Below are positions 43,588-52,823 of a DNA stretch of 64,000 nucleotides, in pieces (positions within the stretch are counted from its first letter, which is position 1; every line of letters starts with the position of its first letter). The stretch lies in the NCBI RefSeq assembly GCF_022829635.1, contig NZ_JAKSYO010000172.1, forward strand, positions 62,001 through 126,000. Reading direction: 5' to 3'. Position numbers and translations under genes: made by a program. Source of the stretch: Methylobacterium sp. E-066. Its GTDB lineage: Bacteria > Pseudomonadota > Alphaproteobacteria > Rhizobiales > Beijerinckiaceae. A model generated the notes under the pieces. The model worked only from the letters and a program-made list of their open reading frames with translations, searched no databases and was not told where the DNA came from.

Positions 43588-44832
43588 TCAGACCGCTGCC
43601 GGCTGCAGCTGTCCGGTCTCCGTCTCGGTGCCCAGCGCCTTGCCGCGCGGGCCGACCCAGCTGCCGACCCACTTGCGCTGCCACAGCATCAGGCAGCCCA
43701 GCACCGCGGCGGTGAACACCGCGTAGCCGATGAAGCCCGTGGAAAACGAGCCGGTATACTGCTTCGACAGGCCCATGACGTTCGGCAGGATCGCGCCGCC
43801 CAAGGCTCCGACCTCGCCGATCATCGAGCCGGCAACGGCGGTGTTGGCCGGCCAGCGCAGGGGCACGAGCTGGAACAGCGCACCGTTGCCGGCGCCGAGC
43901 GCCGCGAAGCAGAGCATGAACAGCAGCGTGGTCACGGCGAGCGAGGGCGTCGCCATCAGCGACAGGAAGGTCGCAATCGCGGCGAGCAGCACCACCGACA
44001 GGACCGCGATCCCGCCCATCCGGTCGGCGAAGTAGCCGCCGACGATCCGGATGCCCGAGCCCATGAAGGCCGCCAGCATGGTCAGCCGACCCGCCTCGAC
44101 CTTGGTCACCGAGAACTGCTCGTAGAAGAAGGTCGGCAGGAAATTCGACAGGCCGACGAAGCCCCCGAAGGTGATGACGTAGATCAGCGAGAACGCCCAG
44201 CCGTCCTTGGTGAACAGGCAGGAGATGTGCTCCTTGAAGGACTGGTGGGCGTTGTCCGGCGGCTCCTTGGCGAACACGATCATGACCGCGAGCGGAATCA
44301 GCATCACCACGCCTGCGAAGGCGTAGGTGGTCTGCCAGCCATAGGCCTGCGCCAGCGGCGGGGCGAACAGCACGGCGAGCACGGTGCCCGAGTTGCCGGC
44401 ACCCGCGATGCCCATCGCCAGGCCCTTGTGCTCCGGCGGGAACCAGCCCGACCCGAGGGACAAAGCTACGCCGAACGAGGCGCCGGCGATGCCGAGCAGC
44501 ACGCCCATGGCGAGCACGTCGTTGTACGACGAGACCACGAAGTATCCGTATGCCATCGCCAGCATGATCACCGTCATCTCGGTGATGGCGGCGTTCTTGC
44601 GGCCGATATACTGGGCCAGGATTCCGAGCGGGAAGCGCATCAGCGCCCCGGCGAGGATCGGCAGCGAGATCATGAAGCCGGTCTGCGCCGGCGTCAGCTT
44701 GTAGGTCTCGGTGATGAACGGGCCCATGGCCCCGTTCAGGACCCAGATGGCGAAGCAGAAATCGAAGTAGAGGAATGCCGCGAACAGCGTCGGGGGGTGC
44801 CCCGACTTCATCACCGTCTTGAAGCTGGCCAT
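43588..44832 (-). CDS. narK: NarK-type nitrate/nitrite transporter
   Basis: 414 residues from ATG 44832. Two nitrate-family motifs are visible: GMGIAGAGNSGTVLAVL region (MAMGIAGAGNSGTV) and the second half LGAGNGALFQLVPLRW. FAFLYFDFCFAIWVLNG-like first helix (AAFLYFDFCFAIWVLNG) is also typical of the nitrate/nitrite porter group of the MFS. Twelve membrane segments. It likely imports nitrate for assimilation or exports nitrite; no nitrate or nitrite reductase gene is in the window to decide. Confidence 0.88.
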   Translation of the reverse strand: MASFKTVMKSGHPPTLFAAFLYFDFCFAIWVLNGAMGPFITETYKLTPAQTGFMISLPILAGALMRFPLGILAQYIGRKNAAITEMTVIMLAMAYGYFVVSSYNDVLAMGVLLGIAGASFGVALSLGSGWFPPEHKGLAMGIAGAGNSGTVLAVLFAPPLAQAYGWQTTYAFAGVVMLIPLAVMIVFAKEPPDNAHQSFKEHISCLFTKDGWAFSLIYVITFGGFVGLSNFLPTFFYEQFSVTKVEAGRLTMLAAFMGSGIRIVGGYFADRMGGIAVLSVVLLAAIATFLSLMATPSLAVTTLLFMLCFAALGAGNGALFQLVPLRWPANTAVAGSMIGEVGALGGAILPNVMGLSKQYTGSFSTGFIGYAVFTAAVLGCLMLWQRKWVGSWVGPRGKALGTETETGQLQPAAV

Positions 44833-45325
44833 AGGTGGTGCTCGTCTTATGAGAGGCGAACCGTCACGCGGTCGCTCATGCCGGGGATCCGGACTCACAC
44901 CGTCCGCTGTTTGGAGCGCCGTTGCTCCGCCGCAGCATCGAGCGCGGCGCAGTGGGCAATGCAGCATGCGTGCCAGCTTCTAGGGGATCGGAGTGGCGAC
45001 GATCACGGCCTCCGATCGACCCACGCCGTCATTGCGAGCGCAGCGATGCAACCCAGGGCGGCGCGCGATATCCGAACGTAGCGTTTCCCTGGGTTGCTTC
45101 GCTGCGCTCGCAATGACGAGACGGGCGGCAACCAGTGCCGCGCATATCCCACTCCCTCCTTCATCTTGAGATGGCGGGTGGGATGATCAGTCAAAGTCTC
45201 ATCAAGCCTCTCACCTTCGCGAGACGGCGCGGCCTGCCTTCAAACCTGATCTCGTCCGGCAGCGGGATTGCCCGTGATCCGGGCAGCACTGCTTGGGAAT
45301 CGGGCGCTCCCAATAAGCGTCCCCA
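44833..45325. other. 493-base gap without gene, containing repeat family B copy 3
   Basis: The narK promoter must lie in the right-hand neighbourhood of 44833. The only structure I can name is the inverted repeat at 45027-45118. Short open frames here derive from the repeat and have no recognisable product. Confidence 0.5.
45027..45118. repeat. inverted repeat, family B copy 3
   Basis: Arms cgtcattgcgagcgcagcga / tgcgctcgcaatgacg, with inner gcaacccagg / cctgggttgc, and a middle (gcgatatccgaacgtagcg) shared with the copy at 19062 apart from a few bases. Confidence 0.85.
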
Positions 45326-45553
45326 TCACCGGCACGACACGACGGTGCGGACGATCCAGCCTTCCTGCGGCAGCCAGAACTTGCGGCGGGCGCGGCCGCA
45401 ATCGCGGTCGGGCTGGGTGCCGGAGGTCCAGGTTCCGGCCGGCTCGGCAACCTTGGGCGGCTCTGCGGTGGTGGCCCGGCGCGCCTGCGCGGGCGGGCCG
45501 AGCACCAGGGCGACAGCCAAGATGGCAGCGCCTCGTAAAACGCTTGCGCGCAC
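45326..45553 (-). CDS. small exported hypothetical protein
   Basis: 75 residues from GTG 45553, or 89 from ATG 45595. The GTG is chosen because it gives a standard signal peptide, VRASVLRGAAILAVALVLG, cleaved after PPAQA, and has cgagagg upstream. The mature part is about 50 residues and ends GRARRKFWLPQEGWIVRTVV with two Cys residues (DCGR and SCR at the end) that could form a disulphide. Family not recognised. Confidence 0.6.
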   Translation of the reverse strand: MRASVLRGAAILAVALVLGPPAQARRATTAEPPKVAEPAGTWTSGTQPDRDCGRARRKFWLPQEGWIVRTVVSCR

Positions 45554-45894
45554 GGCCAGAACCTCTCGCCCGGCGGAGATGCCGGTCAGCGCCATCAACC
45601 TTGCGTTGAGGGTCGGCGCAAGGCCATGTTGGCCGGGAACCGGGGCCGTCCCGCATGATCGCGCGGCAGGGTGAACGGGCGGGCCGTCGGTTGAGGCACG
45701 AAGGCAACACAGGCGAAGAGAAGTACCAACCGCATCATCAGACTTCGACCGTAGGGGACTCACGCAACTTGGCGATACCGCACGATCTTTGCTAAGGCCT
45801 GGGATGAGCTTGGCCCTGTATTCGTGCCGGCCTGCTCGATCGCGCGCCGCCGCACGCTTTCGGTGACGCCGCGCCATCCAGGGAAAACCGAACC

Positions 45895-46857
45895 ATGTCC
45901 GCCCCGATCCGCCGCCTCGTCCTGGCTGGCTTCACCGTCCTCGCGCTTGCCTCGACAGCCCACGCCCAGGGCCGCGGCCCGGTGGCCGAGTCCGGCATCG
46001 ACGGGCTCGGTGACGACGGCCAGCTCTACCAGGACCAGAACGGTGCCTTCTACGTGCGCCGCGGCGACCGCTACCTGCCCTATACCGGCCGCGCCCCGGT
46101 GGTCCGCGCCGCCCCGCCGGCAGCCCAAGCGCCGCAGGCTGCCCCAGCACCGCAGGCCGCCCCGGTCTACGCGCTGGAATATGATGACCCGACCGCGCCG
46201 CCCCGGCGCGCTGCCGGAGCGCCCCCGGCCGAGGGTCTCTCGCCGATCGAGGCCGCCAAGGCGAAGGCCGTGCTCCGCACCCCCGATGAAGGGCCGATCG
46301 ACTACGCCAAGGCCTACGGACCGATCCCGGACGACGTGTTCCCGATCCAGGCCTTCAACTACAAGAAGATGAACCCGGCCTTCCTCCGTCAGGAGATCGC
46401 CTATAACGGCCCCTACGAGCCGGGCACGATCATCGTCGACCCGCGCGCCCACCAGCTCACCCTGGTCGAGACGGGTGGTCGCGCCCGCCGCTACGGCGTC
46501 GGCGTCGGCAAGCAGGGCTTTTCGTGGTCCGGGACCGCGACGGTCAATTCCAAGCAGGCCTGGCCGGATTGGTACCCGCCCAAGGAGATGATCGCCCGCA
46601 GCCCGAAGCTCGCCAGCGAGGTCGACAAGCTCCAGAGCGGGCTGGGCGTCGAAGGCGGCCTGCGCAACCCGCTGGGCGCGCGCGCCATGTATCTCTGGCA
46701 GGGCAACAAGGACACGCTGTTCCGCATCCACGGCACCCTCGAGCCATTCTCGATCGGCAAGAGCGTGTCCTCGGGCTGCATCCGGATGATCAACCAGGAC
46801 GCGATCGACCTGTTCAGCCGCGTCAATGTCGGCAGCAAGGTCGTCGTCCTGAACTGA
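45895..46857 (+). CDS. L,D-transpeptidase (YkuD domain)
   Basis: 320 residues. Signal peptide 1-24 (LVLAGFTVLALASTAHA). Residues 30-150 form an extension: a short segment with YVRRGDRYLPYTG and an Ala/Pro-rich linker (65-90). The YkuD domain is 176-320, with the active site His279 (RIHGTLEP) and Cys295 (SSGCIRM). It makes 3-3 cross-links in peptidoglycan or attaches proteins to it, in the periplasm. The 341-base gap before it shows no gene. Confidence 0.92.
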   Translation: MSAPIRRLVLAGFTVLALASTAHAQGRGPVAESGIDGLGDDGQLYQDQNGAFYVRRGDRYLPYTGRAPVVRAAPPAAQAPQAAPAPQAAPVYALEYDDPTAPPRRAAGAPPAEGLSPIEAAKAKAVLRTPDEGPIDYAKAYGPIPDDVFPIQAFNYKKMNPAFLRQEIAYNGPYEPGTIIVDPRAHQLTLVETGGRARRYGVGVGKQGFSWSGTATVNSKQAWPDWYPPKEMIARSPKLASEVDKLQSGLGVEGGLRNPLGARAMYLWQGNKDTLFRIHGTLEPFSIGKSVSSGCIRMINQDAIDLFSRVNVGSKVVVLN

Positions 46858-46893
46858 TTTTTTGGGACTTGGTTTAAGACTTCGGGAGCGCCG

Positions 46894-47877
46894 TCAGGCC
46901 ACGCCGCGGCGGTGCTCACCCAGAATCCGTCGGACCGTCCCAGCTTCCGAGCGGTAGACCACCGTCTCGGTCTGGATCCGGTCGGGCCGGAACCGGACGC
47001 CGCGCAGCAGCGCTCCGTCTGTAACGCCGGTGGCGGCCACGATCACGTCACCGCTGGCGAGATCGACCAGATCGTATTTCCGGTTGTAGTCGTCGATGCC
47101 CATCTCGGCGGCGCGGCGACGGCGCTCGGGCGTATCGAGGATCAGCCGCCCCTGCATCTGGCCGCCGATGCACCGCATGGCCGCGGCGGCCAGGACGCCC
47201 TCGGGGGCGGCGCCGGTGCCGAGATAGATGTCGATGCCGGTCTCGGCGGGACTTGCCGTGAAGATGATGCCGGCGATGTCGCCGTCCGAGATCAGCCGGA
47301 CCGCGGCGCCAGCGGCGCGCACGTCGGCGATCAGGGCGGCGTGGCGGGGGCGGTCGAGGATCAGCGCCGTGATCTGATCGGGCTCGACGCCCTTGGCCCG
47401 GGCGAGCGCGGCGATGTTGTCGGCGGGGCTGGCGTCGAGATCGACCAGGCCCGGCTTGTAGCCCGGACCGATCGCGATCTTCTGCATGTAGACGTCGGGG
47501 GCGGCCAGCAGCGAGCCGCGCTCGGCCATCGCCATCACCGCGATGGCGCCGGGCATGTCCTTGGCGCAGAGCGTCGTGCCCTCCAGGGGATCGACCGCGA
47601 TGTCGACCTCGGGCCCCTCGCCGCGCCCGAGCTGCTCGCCGATGAACAGCATCGGCGCCTCGTCGCGCTCGCCCTCCCCGATCACCACGGTGCCGCGGAT
47701 CGGCAGGCCGTTGAGCTCGTCGCGCATCGCGTCGACCGCAGCCTGGTCGGCCGCCTTCTCGTCGCCCATGCCGCGCAGCCGCGCCGCCGCGATGGCGGCC
47801 CGCTCTGTGACGCGGGCGAGTTCGAGGGCGAGCGTGCGCGGCACGCCGCGCGGTTCGGACTTGGGGGGCACGGCCAT
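46894..47877 (-). CDS. glpX: class II fructose-1,6-bisphosphatase (GlpX)
   Basis: 327 residues. The active site motifs are in order: RLRGMGDEKAADQAAVDAM, VVIGEGERDEAPMLFIGE, VDIAVDPLEGTTLCA (Asp and Glu metal ligands) and GTGAAPEGVLAAAAMRC. The Li-sensitive class II enzyme hydrolyses fructose 1,6-bisphosphate (sometimes sedoheptulose bisphosphate) in gluconeogenesis or carbon fixation. Downstream of hom on the same strand after a 145-base gap; probably a separate or read-through transcript. Confidence 0.93.
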   Translation of the reverse strand: MAVPPKSEPRGVPRTLALELARVTERAAIAAARLRGMGDEKAADQAAVDAMRDELNGLPIRGTVVIGEGERDEAPMLFIGEQLGRGEGPEVDIAVDPLEGTTLCAKDMPGAIAVMAMAERGSLLAAPDVYMQKIAIGPGYKPGLVDLDASPADNIAALARAKGVEPDQITALILDRPRHAALIADVRAAGAAVRLISDGDIAGIIFTASPAETGIDIYLGTGAAPEGVLAAAAMRCIGGQMQGRLILDTPERRRRAAEMGIDDYNRKYDLVDLASGDVIVAATGVTDGALLRGVRFRPDRIQTETVVYRSEAGTVRRILGEHRRGVA

Positions 47878-48022
47878 CGTTTCCTGCCTGTGTCCCGGGC
47901 CGATCTTATGGTCGGATCCCGGCGCGTTCGTCGTCGACCAACACCTGTCAGTCTACGCACGCCGCAAAAATATCACTTATCCTGCATCAAAATTGCGGCA
48001 CGTGGCGCGACATTGTGCACGC

Positions 48023-49339
48023 TTATTCACGCTCGATGCGGATGACCTGCGGCGGCTCGGCGAGCAGCCCATCGGCGTCGATCGCGTCGAGGGCGGCCCG
48101 GATGCTGCCCTCGGTGGCCGCGTAGGTGATGAGCACGAGCGGCACCGGCCGTCCCGAGCGCCCGCGCGGATCGGTCCCAGCGCCCTCGGTGCGGCGCTGC
48201 AGGATGCTCTCCAGGGAGATTTCCCGGTCGGCCATGCGCTGGGCGACGCCGGCGGCGACGCCCGGACGGTCGTGCACGGTGAGGCGGATGTAGTAGCCGC
48301 CCTCGTGGCGCTGCATCTCGACCCGCTCGCTGGCGCGCATCGCCGAAGCCGGCACCCCGAAGGTCGGGCGGACGATGCCCCGGGCCACGTCGGCGATGTC
48401 GGCCACCACCGCGGAGGCGGTCGCCTCGCCGCCGGCGCCCGGGCCGATCAGGGTCAGCTCGCCGACGGCGTCGGCGTCAATGGTCACCGCGTTGGTCACG
48501 CCCATCACCTGGGCGATGGCGGAGGATTTCGGCACCATGGTCGGGTGGACGCGCTGCTCGATGCCGGCCTCCGAGGCCTGGGCGACGCCGAGCAGCTTGA
48601 TCCGATAGCCGAGCTCGTCGGCCATGCGCAGATCGAGGGGCTGCACGCGGGAGATACCCTCCACCGACACGCCATCGGCGTCGATGGTGGTGCCGTAGGC
48701 GAGGCTCGTCAGGATCGCGAGCTTGTGGGCGGTGTCGAAACCCTCGACGTCGAAGGTCGGGTCGGCCTCGGCATAGCCCAATGCCTGCGCATCCTTGAGG
48801 CAGGCTTCGAAGGTCAGGCCCTCGCGCTCCATGCGGCTGAGGATGTAGTTGCAGGTACCGTTGAGGATCCCGTAGACGCGGGCGACGGCGTTGCCGGGCA
48901 GGCCCTCGCGCAGGGTCTTGATCACCGGGATGCCGCCGGCCACCGCGGCCTCGTAGGCGAGTGCCACGCCGTTCGCCTCGGCGAGCGCCGCCAGCGCCGC
49001 GCCGTGGCGGGCGAGCAGGGCCTTGTTGGCGGTCACCACCGTCTTGCCGGCCTGGAGCGCCGCCTCGACCACGTCCTTGGCCGGCCCCTCGGCGCCGCCG
49101 ATCAGCTCGACCACGCAATCGACCTCGCCCGAGCGCGCCAGCGCCACCGGATCGTCGAACCAGGTGACACCGGCGAGATCGAGGCCGCGGTCGCGGGTCC
49201 GGTCGCGGGACGACACCGCGGCGACGCGAATGTCGAGGCCGGAGGCGGTCAGGGTGTCACGGCGGCGGGCGATCATCCGGACGACGGACGCGCCGACGGT
49301 GCCGAGGCCGGCGACGCCGATGCGGTAGCTCACTGTCAT
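48023..49339 (-). CDS. hom: homoserine dehydrogenase
   Basis: 438 residues from ATG 49339. NAD(P) fingerprint IGVAGLGTVGASVV at 7-20, then TANKALLARHG, ILNGTCNYILSRME and the catalytic region DPTFDVEGFDTAHKLAIL. A C-terminal ACT domain (about 350-430; VHDRPGVAAGVAQRMAD) would give threonine feedback control. It reduces aspartate semialdehyde to homoserine on the threonine/methionine route. Confidence 0.95.
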   Translation of the reverse strand: MTVSYRIGVAGLGTVGASVVRMIARRRDTLTASGLDIRVAAVSSRDRTRDRGLDLAGVTWFDDPVALARSGEVDCVVELIGGAEGPAKDVVEAALQAGKTVVTANKALLARHGAALAALAEANGVALAYEAAVAGGIPVIKTLREGLPGNAVARVYGILNGTCNYILSRMEREGLTFEACLKDAQALGYAEADPTFDVEGFDTAHKLAILTSLAYGTTIDADGVSVEGISRVQPLDLRMADELGYRIKLLGVAQASEAGIEQRVHPTMVPKSSAIAQVMGVTNAVTIDADAVGELTLIGPGAGGEATASAVVADIADVARGIVRPTFGVPASAMRASERVEMQRHEGGYYIRLTVHDRPGVAAGVAQRMADREISLESILQRRTEGAGTDPRGRSGRPVPLVLITYAATEGSIRAALDAIDADGLLAEPPQVIRIERE

Positions 49340-49437
49340 GATTCCTTCCGTGCCGGGCGCCCGCTTGAGGCCGGGCCCCCGATGCGGCGCATCTGTGCAA
49401 GAATTCCATCCGGCCCGCAAGAAAACCGCTGTCCCGC

Positions 49438-50124
49438 TCAGCCCGCGACTACGCGGTGCCGGATGGCCGTGGCAACGAGCGCGTAGAGCACCAGGGCGTT
49501 CAGAACATGCCAGAGCGCGTGCGTGCCCATCGGCAGCACCGCGCAGACGCTGCGGTCCAGGGTGCGCGCGGTGAGCGAGACGAGGAACAGCACGCCGATC
49601 TCGGTGAGCCGTCGCCCGGTGCCGACGAAGCGCGTCTCCGGGCGATCGAGCACGGCCACGGTAAACAGGGCCAGGGCCGCCGGCAGGTAATCGATCGAGC
49701 CGTTGGTGAGGGCGGAGATGTCGGCTCCGGTCAGCCCGTCGAGGGTCGGCACCAGCGTGAAGCTGAACAGGACGAAGCCCGCGGTGGCCGCCTCGACCCG
49801 GAGACGGGGCAGCTTCAGGAAGCGGTGCAGCGCCAGCGCCAGATAGGCGACGATGAACAGCGTGATCGGGATGATGTCGGCATACATCGCCCAGGTCACC
49901 GCCAGGGTGTGGAACAGGAACGAGCCGATTCCGACGACGGCGATCAGCCCGGCCAGACCCAGGCAAGCGCGATCCGGCGGCTCAACCGCGCGGGCTCGAC
50001 GCGCCGAGGCGGCGGCGGCCAGCAGGAAGGCCAGGTTGGAGGCCGCGTTGACCGGCTCGGCCCAGACCTCCGGCCCGGTCCGCTCGCAATAGGCCATGAC
50101 CGGCTCGAACCACCCCATCGTCAT
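49438..50124 (-). CDS. ceramidase/alkaline-phytoceramidase-like membrane protein
   Basis: 228 residues from ATG 50124; nearby ATGs at 50118, 50136 and 50160 are alternatives. The N-terminus YCERTGPEVWAEPVNAASNL with a Glu and the motifs IGSFLFHTLAVTWAMYAD and LWHVLNALVLYALV supply conserved His, Asp and Ser-type residues of the CREST superfamily. Seven membrane segments. Bacterial members are annotated as ceramidase domain proteins, but the substrate is not established. It starts 97 bases from the divergent exonuclease gene. Confidence 0.8.
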   Translation of the reverse strand: MTMGWFEPVMAYCERTGPEVWAEPVNAASNLAFLLAAAASARRARAVEPPDRACLGLAGLIAVVGIGSFLFHTLAVTWAMYADIIPITLFIVAYLALALHRFLKLPRLRVEAATAGFVLFSFTLVPTLDGLTGADISALTNGSIDYLPAALALFTVAVLDRPETRFVGTGRRLTEIGVLFLVSLTARTLDRSVCAVLPMGTHALWHVLNALVLYALVATAIRHRVVAG

Positions 50125-50220
50125 CCTGGCGCCCATACCGCCCCGATCTTGCGCCGCCATGGCCTTGTCAGCGCGGCGCGAAGCGCGGATGACGACCGGA
50201 CGGCGAGCGGAAGCGAGGCG

Positions 50221-51015
50221 ATGCGGATTACCACCTGGAACGTCAACTCGATCAAGCAGCGGCTGCCGCATCTGCTGGGCTTCCTCGACGAGGCAAAACC
50301 CGACGTGGTCTGCCTGCAGGAGCTGAAGTGCCAGGACGACGCGTTCCCCCGCGCCGAGGTCGAAAGCGCCGGCTACGCGGTCGAGACCCTGGGCCAGAAG
50401 GCCTATAACGGCGTGGCGATGCTGGTGCGGGCGCCGCTGGCGATGACCGAGATCCGCCGTGGCCTGCCGGGGGACGCGTCCGACGAGCAGTCCCGCTACA
50501 TCGAGGCGCTGATCTCCGGCGCCGACACCAAGCCGGTGCGGGTGGCCTCGATCTACCTGCCGAACGGCAACCCGGTGGACAGCCCGAAATACCCCTACAA
50601 GCTCGCCTTCATGGAACGGCTGCGGCTCCACGCCCGCGCCCTCATGGAGGACGAGAACGCCGTGGTGCTGGCGGGCGACTACAACGTCATCCCCGAACCC
50701 GCCGATGCGGCAGACCCGGAGGCGTGGCGCTCCGACGCGCTGTTCCTGCCCAGCACCCGGGCGGCGTTCCGCGCGCTCCTGGCCGAGGGCTACACCGACG
50801 GCCTGCGCGCCTGCGACCCGCGCGACGGGCTCTACACCTTCTGGGACTACCAAGCCGGCTGCTGGCAGCGGAACGCGGGCATCCGCATCGACCACCTGCT
50901 GCTCTCCCCCCAAGCCGCCGACCGGCTAGTCTCGGCCGCCGTGCAGAAGCATCTGCGCGGCCTCGACAAGCCGTCCGACCACGTGCCGGTGACGGTGGAG
51001 CTGACGGCGGGGTAG
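50221..51015 (+). CDS. xth: exodeoxyribonuclease III (AP endonuclease)
   Basis: 264 residues from ATG 50221. MRITTWNVNSIKQR with the metal-site Asn, LQELKCQD with Glu34, VLAGDYNVIPEP, and near the end IRIDHLLLSP and KPSDHVPVTVEL supplying the catalytic Asp-His pair. Repairs abasic sites in DNA and removes 3' blocking groups. Complete by length and motifs. Confidence 0.95.
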   Translation: MRITTWNVNSIKQRLPHLLGFLDEAKPDVVCLQELKCQDDAFPRAEVESAGYAVETLGQKAYNGVAMLVRAPLAMTEIRRGLPGDASDEQSRYIEALISGADTKPVRVASIYLPNGNPVDSPKYPYKLAFMERLRLHARALMEDENAVVLAGDYNVIPEPADAADPEAWRSDALFLPSTRAAFRALLAEGYTDGLRACDPRDGLYTFWDYQAGCWQRNAGIRIDHLLLSPQAADRLVSAAVQKHLRGLDKPSDHVPVTVELTAG

Positions 51016-51167
51016 GGTCGAAAGCCTCATCGCATGAGCTTTGGTCACGCCCCTTGGGTTTGGCGGCGGACAGACGGCTTTCTGGACGTTGCTACCGTCA
51101 TCCCACGTGGGAGGCTTCCCCGAAACTCGTTTTCAAAGCCGGTTTGATCCGCTTTTCCGACCCTCGA

Positions 51168-51287
51168 CCTCATCCTGAGGTGCCCGCGCAAGCGGGCCTC
51201 GAAGGAGCCCTCCAGACAGCTCCGCGACCCCTGGAGGGCTCCTTCGAGGCCAGCCGATCTTCGATCGCCCGGCGCCTCAGGATGAGG
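51168..51287. repeat. inverted repeat, family A copy 5
   Basis: cctcatcctgaggtgcc / ggcgcctcaggatgagg arms with inner cctcgaaggagccctccag / ctggagggctccttcgagg around cagctccgcgacccctg-like loop sequence. The right interior (agccgatcttcgatcgccc) is the same as in the copy at 3288. It occupies the centre of the 413-base gap between xth and the deformylase-like gene; no other element seen. Confidence 0.9.
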
Positions 51288-51428
51288 GCAGGGATTGGGA
51301 TACCTGTTGCTGAGAACCGCCTTCCGACATCGGCCGAAGACATCCCGCCCATCTTGCCGGTTGACGGCGCCCCCCCGCTCCGGTGGAGGACAAGGCATCC
51401 CGCACCGTCGCAGGTGAATCAATCGACC

Positions 51429-51935
51429 ATGCCGGCCCACTCCCTCGTCCTGTTCCCTGATCCCCGGCTCTCGCTTCCGGCAGCCCCGACCGATGCGTTC
51501 GGGCCCGGCCTGAAGGCCCTCGCCGACGATGTGGCAGACACTCTCCTGGCCGCGAGCGCCATCGGACTGACGGCACCGCATATCGGCATCTGCGAGCGCG
51601 TCATGGTCATCAGGCTGTCGCCGGACGAGGATCTGCGCGTCTTCGTGAACCCAAAAATCCTCTGGGCGTCCCCCGACACGGCGGTCCATGACGAGGGCAG
51701 CGTCAGCATGCCGGGCGTGCGGGAGCGGATCACCCGGGCCGCCCGCATCCGGTTCGGCTATCGCGACCTCGACGGAGCAACCCACGAGGAGGAGGTGGAC
51801 GGCTTCGAGGCCGCCGTCGTCCAGCATGAGATTGATCAGCTCGACGGCGTCTTCTGGATCGACCGCCTGTCGCGATTGAAGCGGGATCGTCTGCTCAAGC
51901 GCTTCGAGAAGCTGAAATTGGCTTCGTCCCTGTAA
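51429..51935 (+). CDS. peptide deformylase-like protein lacking catalytic residues
   Basis: 168 residues from ATG 51429, normal family length. The three deformylase motifs are aligned but altered. Motif I is GLTAPHIG (46-53) where the enzyme has GLAAxQxG, so the Gln is His51. Motif II is EGSVS (89-93), with Ser91 in place of the metal ligand Cys. Motif III is HEIDQ (133-137), with Gln137 in place of the second His ligand; His133 and Glu134 remain. Two of three metal ligands are gone, so deformylation of N-formyl-Met peptides is unlikely. It may be a pseudoenzyme with a binding or regulatory role. A true def gene is not in the window. Confidence 0.85.
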   Translation: MPAHSLVLFPDPRLSLPAAPTDAFGPGLKALADDVADTLLAASAIGLTAPHIGICERVMVIRLSPDEDLRVFVNPKILWASPDTAVHDEGSVSMPGVRERITRAARIRFGYRDLDGATHEEEVDGFEAAVVQHEIDQLDGVFWIDRLSRLKRDRLLKRFEKLKLASSL

Positions 51936-52078
51936 GCGATCGCCAAATCGCGCGCTGCCGAAGTCAATCTCGGCGCTGCGCAAGCAAACATGAGCGATCG
52001 AAGGCTTGGACGCGCCGCCGATTGCAACGCGATCGGCAACAGGTCTAGGAAGCCGCCGAGCTTTCGGGGGACTCGACC

Positions 52079-52702
52079 ATGATCGTCTACGGCACCAGCA
52101 TCTCGCCCTTCGTACGGAAGGTCCTCGTGGCTCTGGCCGAGAAGGGCATCCGGTACGAGCATCGGCCGGTGTCGCCGCAGGCGGAGGATGCCGCGTTCCG
52201 GGCGGCAAGCCCCGTGGGCAAGATCCCGGCGATCGACCACGACGGCTTTCGGCTGGCCGATTCCAGCGCGATCCTCGACTACCTCGAGCGCCTGTACCCG
52301 CAGCCCGCACTGATCCCGGCCGATGCGCAGGGTGCCGCCCGCGCCCGCTGGTTCGACAAGTTCGGCGAGATCGAGCTCGACCGGAGACTTTCGGTCGTGT
52401 TCGCGGAGCGCTTCCTGAAGCCGCGGATCTTCAAGGTGCCGGGCGACGAGGCGTTGGCGCAGCAGGCGCTCGACCAGAACCTGCCGCTCCTGTTCGATTA
52501 TCTCGAAACGCAGATCACCGGTCCGTTCCTCGTCGGCGATGCCTTCGGGATCGCCGACATCGCGGTGGCGTCGCCGTTCCACAATCTCCGGCTCGCGAAG
52601 GTCGAGGTCGATGCGGCGCGCTGGCCGAAGCTCGCCGGCTGGGTCGCCCTGACCCTCGACCGACCGTCCTTCGTCACGGCAATCGCGGCCCCGGCCTGGT
52701 GA
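52079..52702 (+). CDS. glutathione S-transferase family protein (first of tandem pair)
   Basis: 207 residues. Thioredoxin-like N-terminal domain: MIVYGTSISPFVRKVLVALA (catalytic Ser region) and GKIPAIDHDGFRLADSSAIL, the glutathione-binding cis-Pro and Ser. The all-helical C-terminal domain has FLVGDAFGIADIAVASPF. About two-thirds similar by eye to the gene that follows, with identical layout. Substrates unknown. Confidence 0.9.
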   Translation: MIVYGTSISPFVRKVLVALAEKGIRYEHRPVSPQAEDAAFRAASPVGKIPAIDHDGFRLADSSAILDYLERLYPQPALIPADAQGAARARWFDKFGEIELDRRLSVVFAERFLKPRIFKVPGDEALAQQALDQNLPLLFDYLETQITGPFLVGDAFGIADIAVASPFHNLRLAKVEVDAARWPKLAGWVALTLDRPSFVTAIAAPAW

Positions 52703-52823
52703 GCCCGCGCGGCCTCATCACGGACCGGTGAGTGCGGCCTGGTCGGCAGACCGACAATCGGCCCTATCTCCATCGTCATGGACCGGCGGATCGACAGACC
52801 GCGGTCCCTGCCCCGATGGAGTT

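Noticed and set aside
45003..45194. 63-aa minus-strand frame with LRAQRSNPGK-type text
   Set aside because: It is a translation of the family B inverted repeat; the same text appears at each copy.
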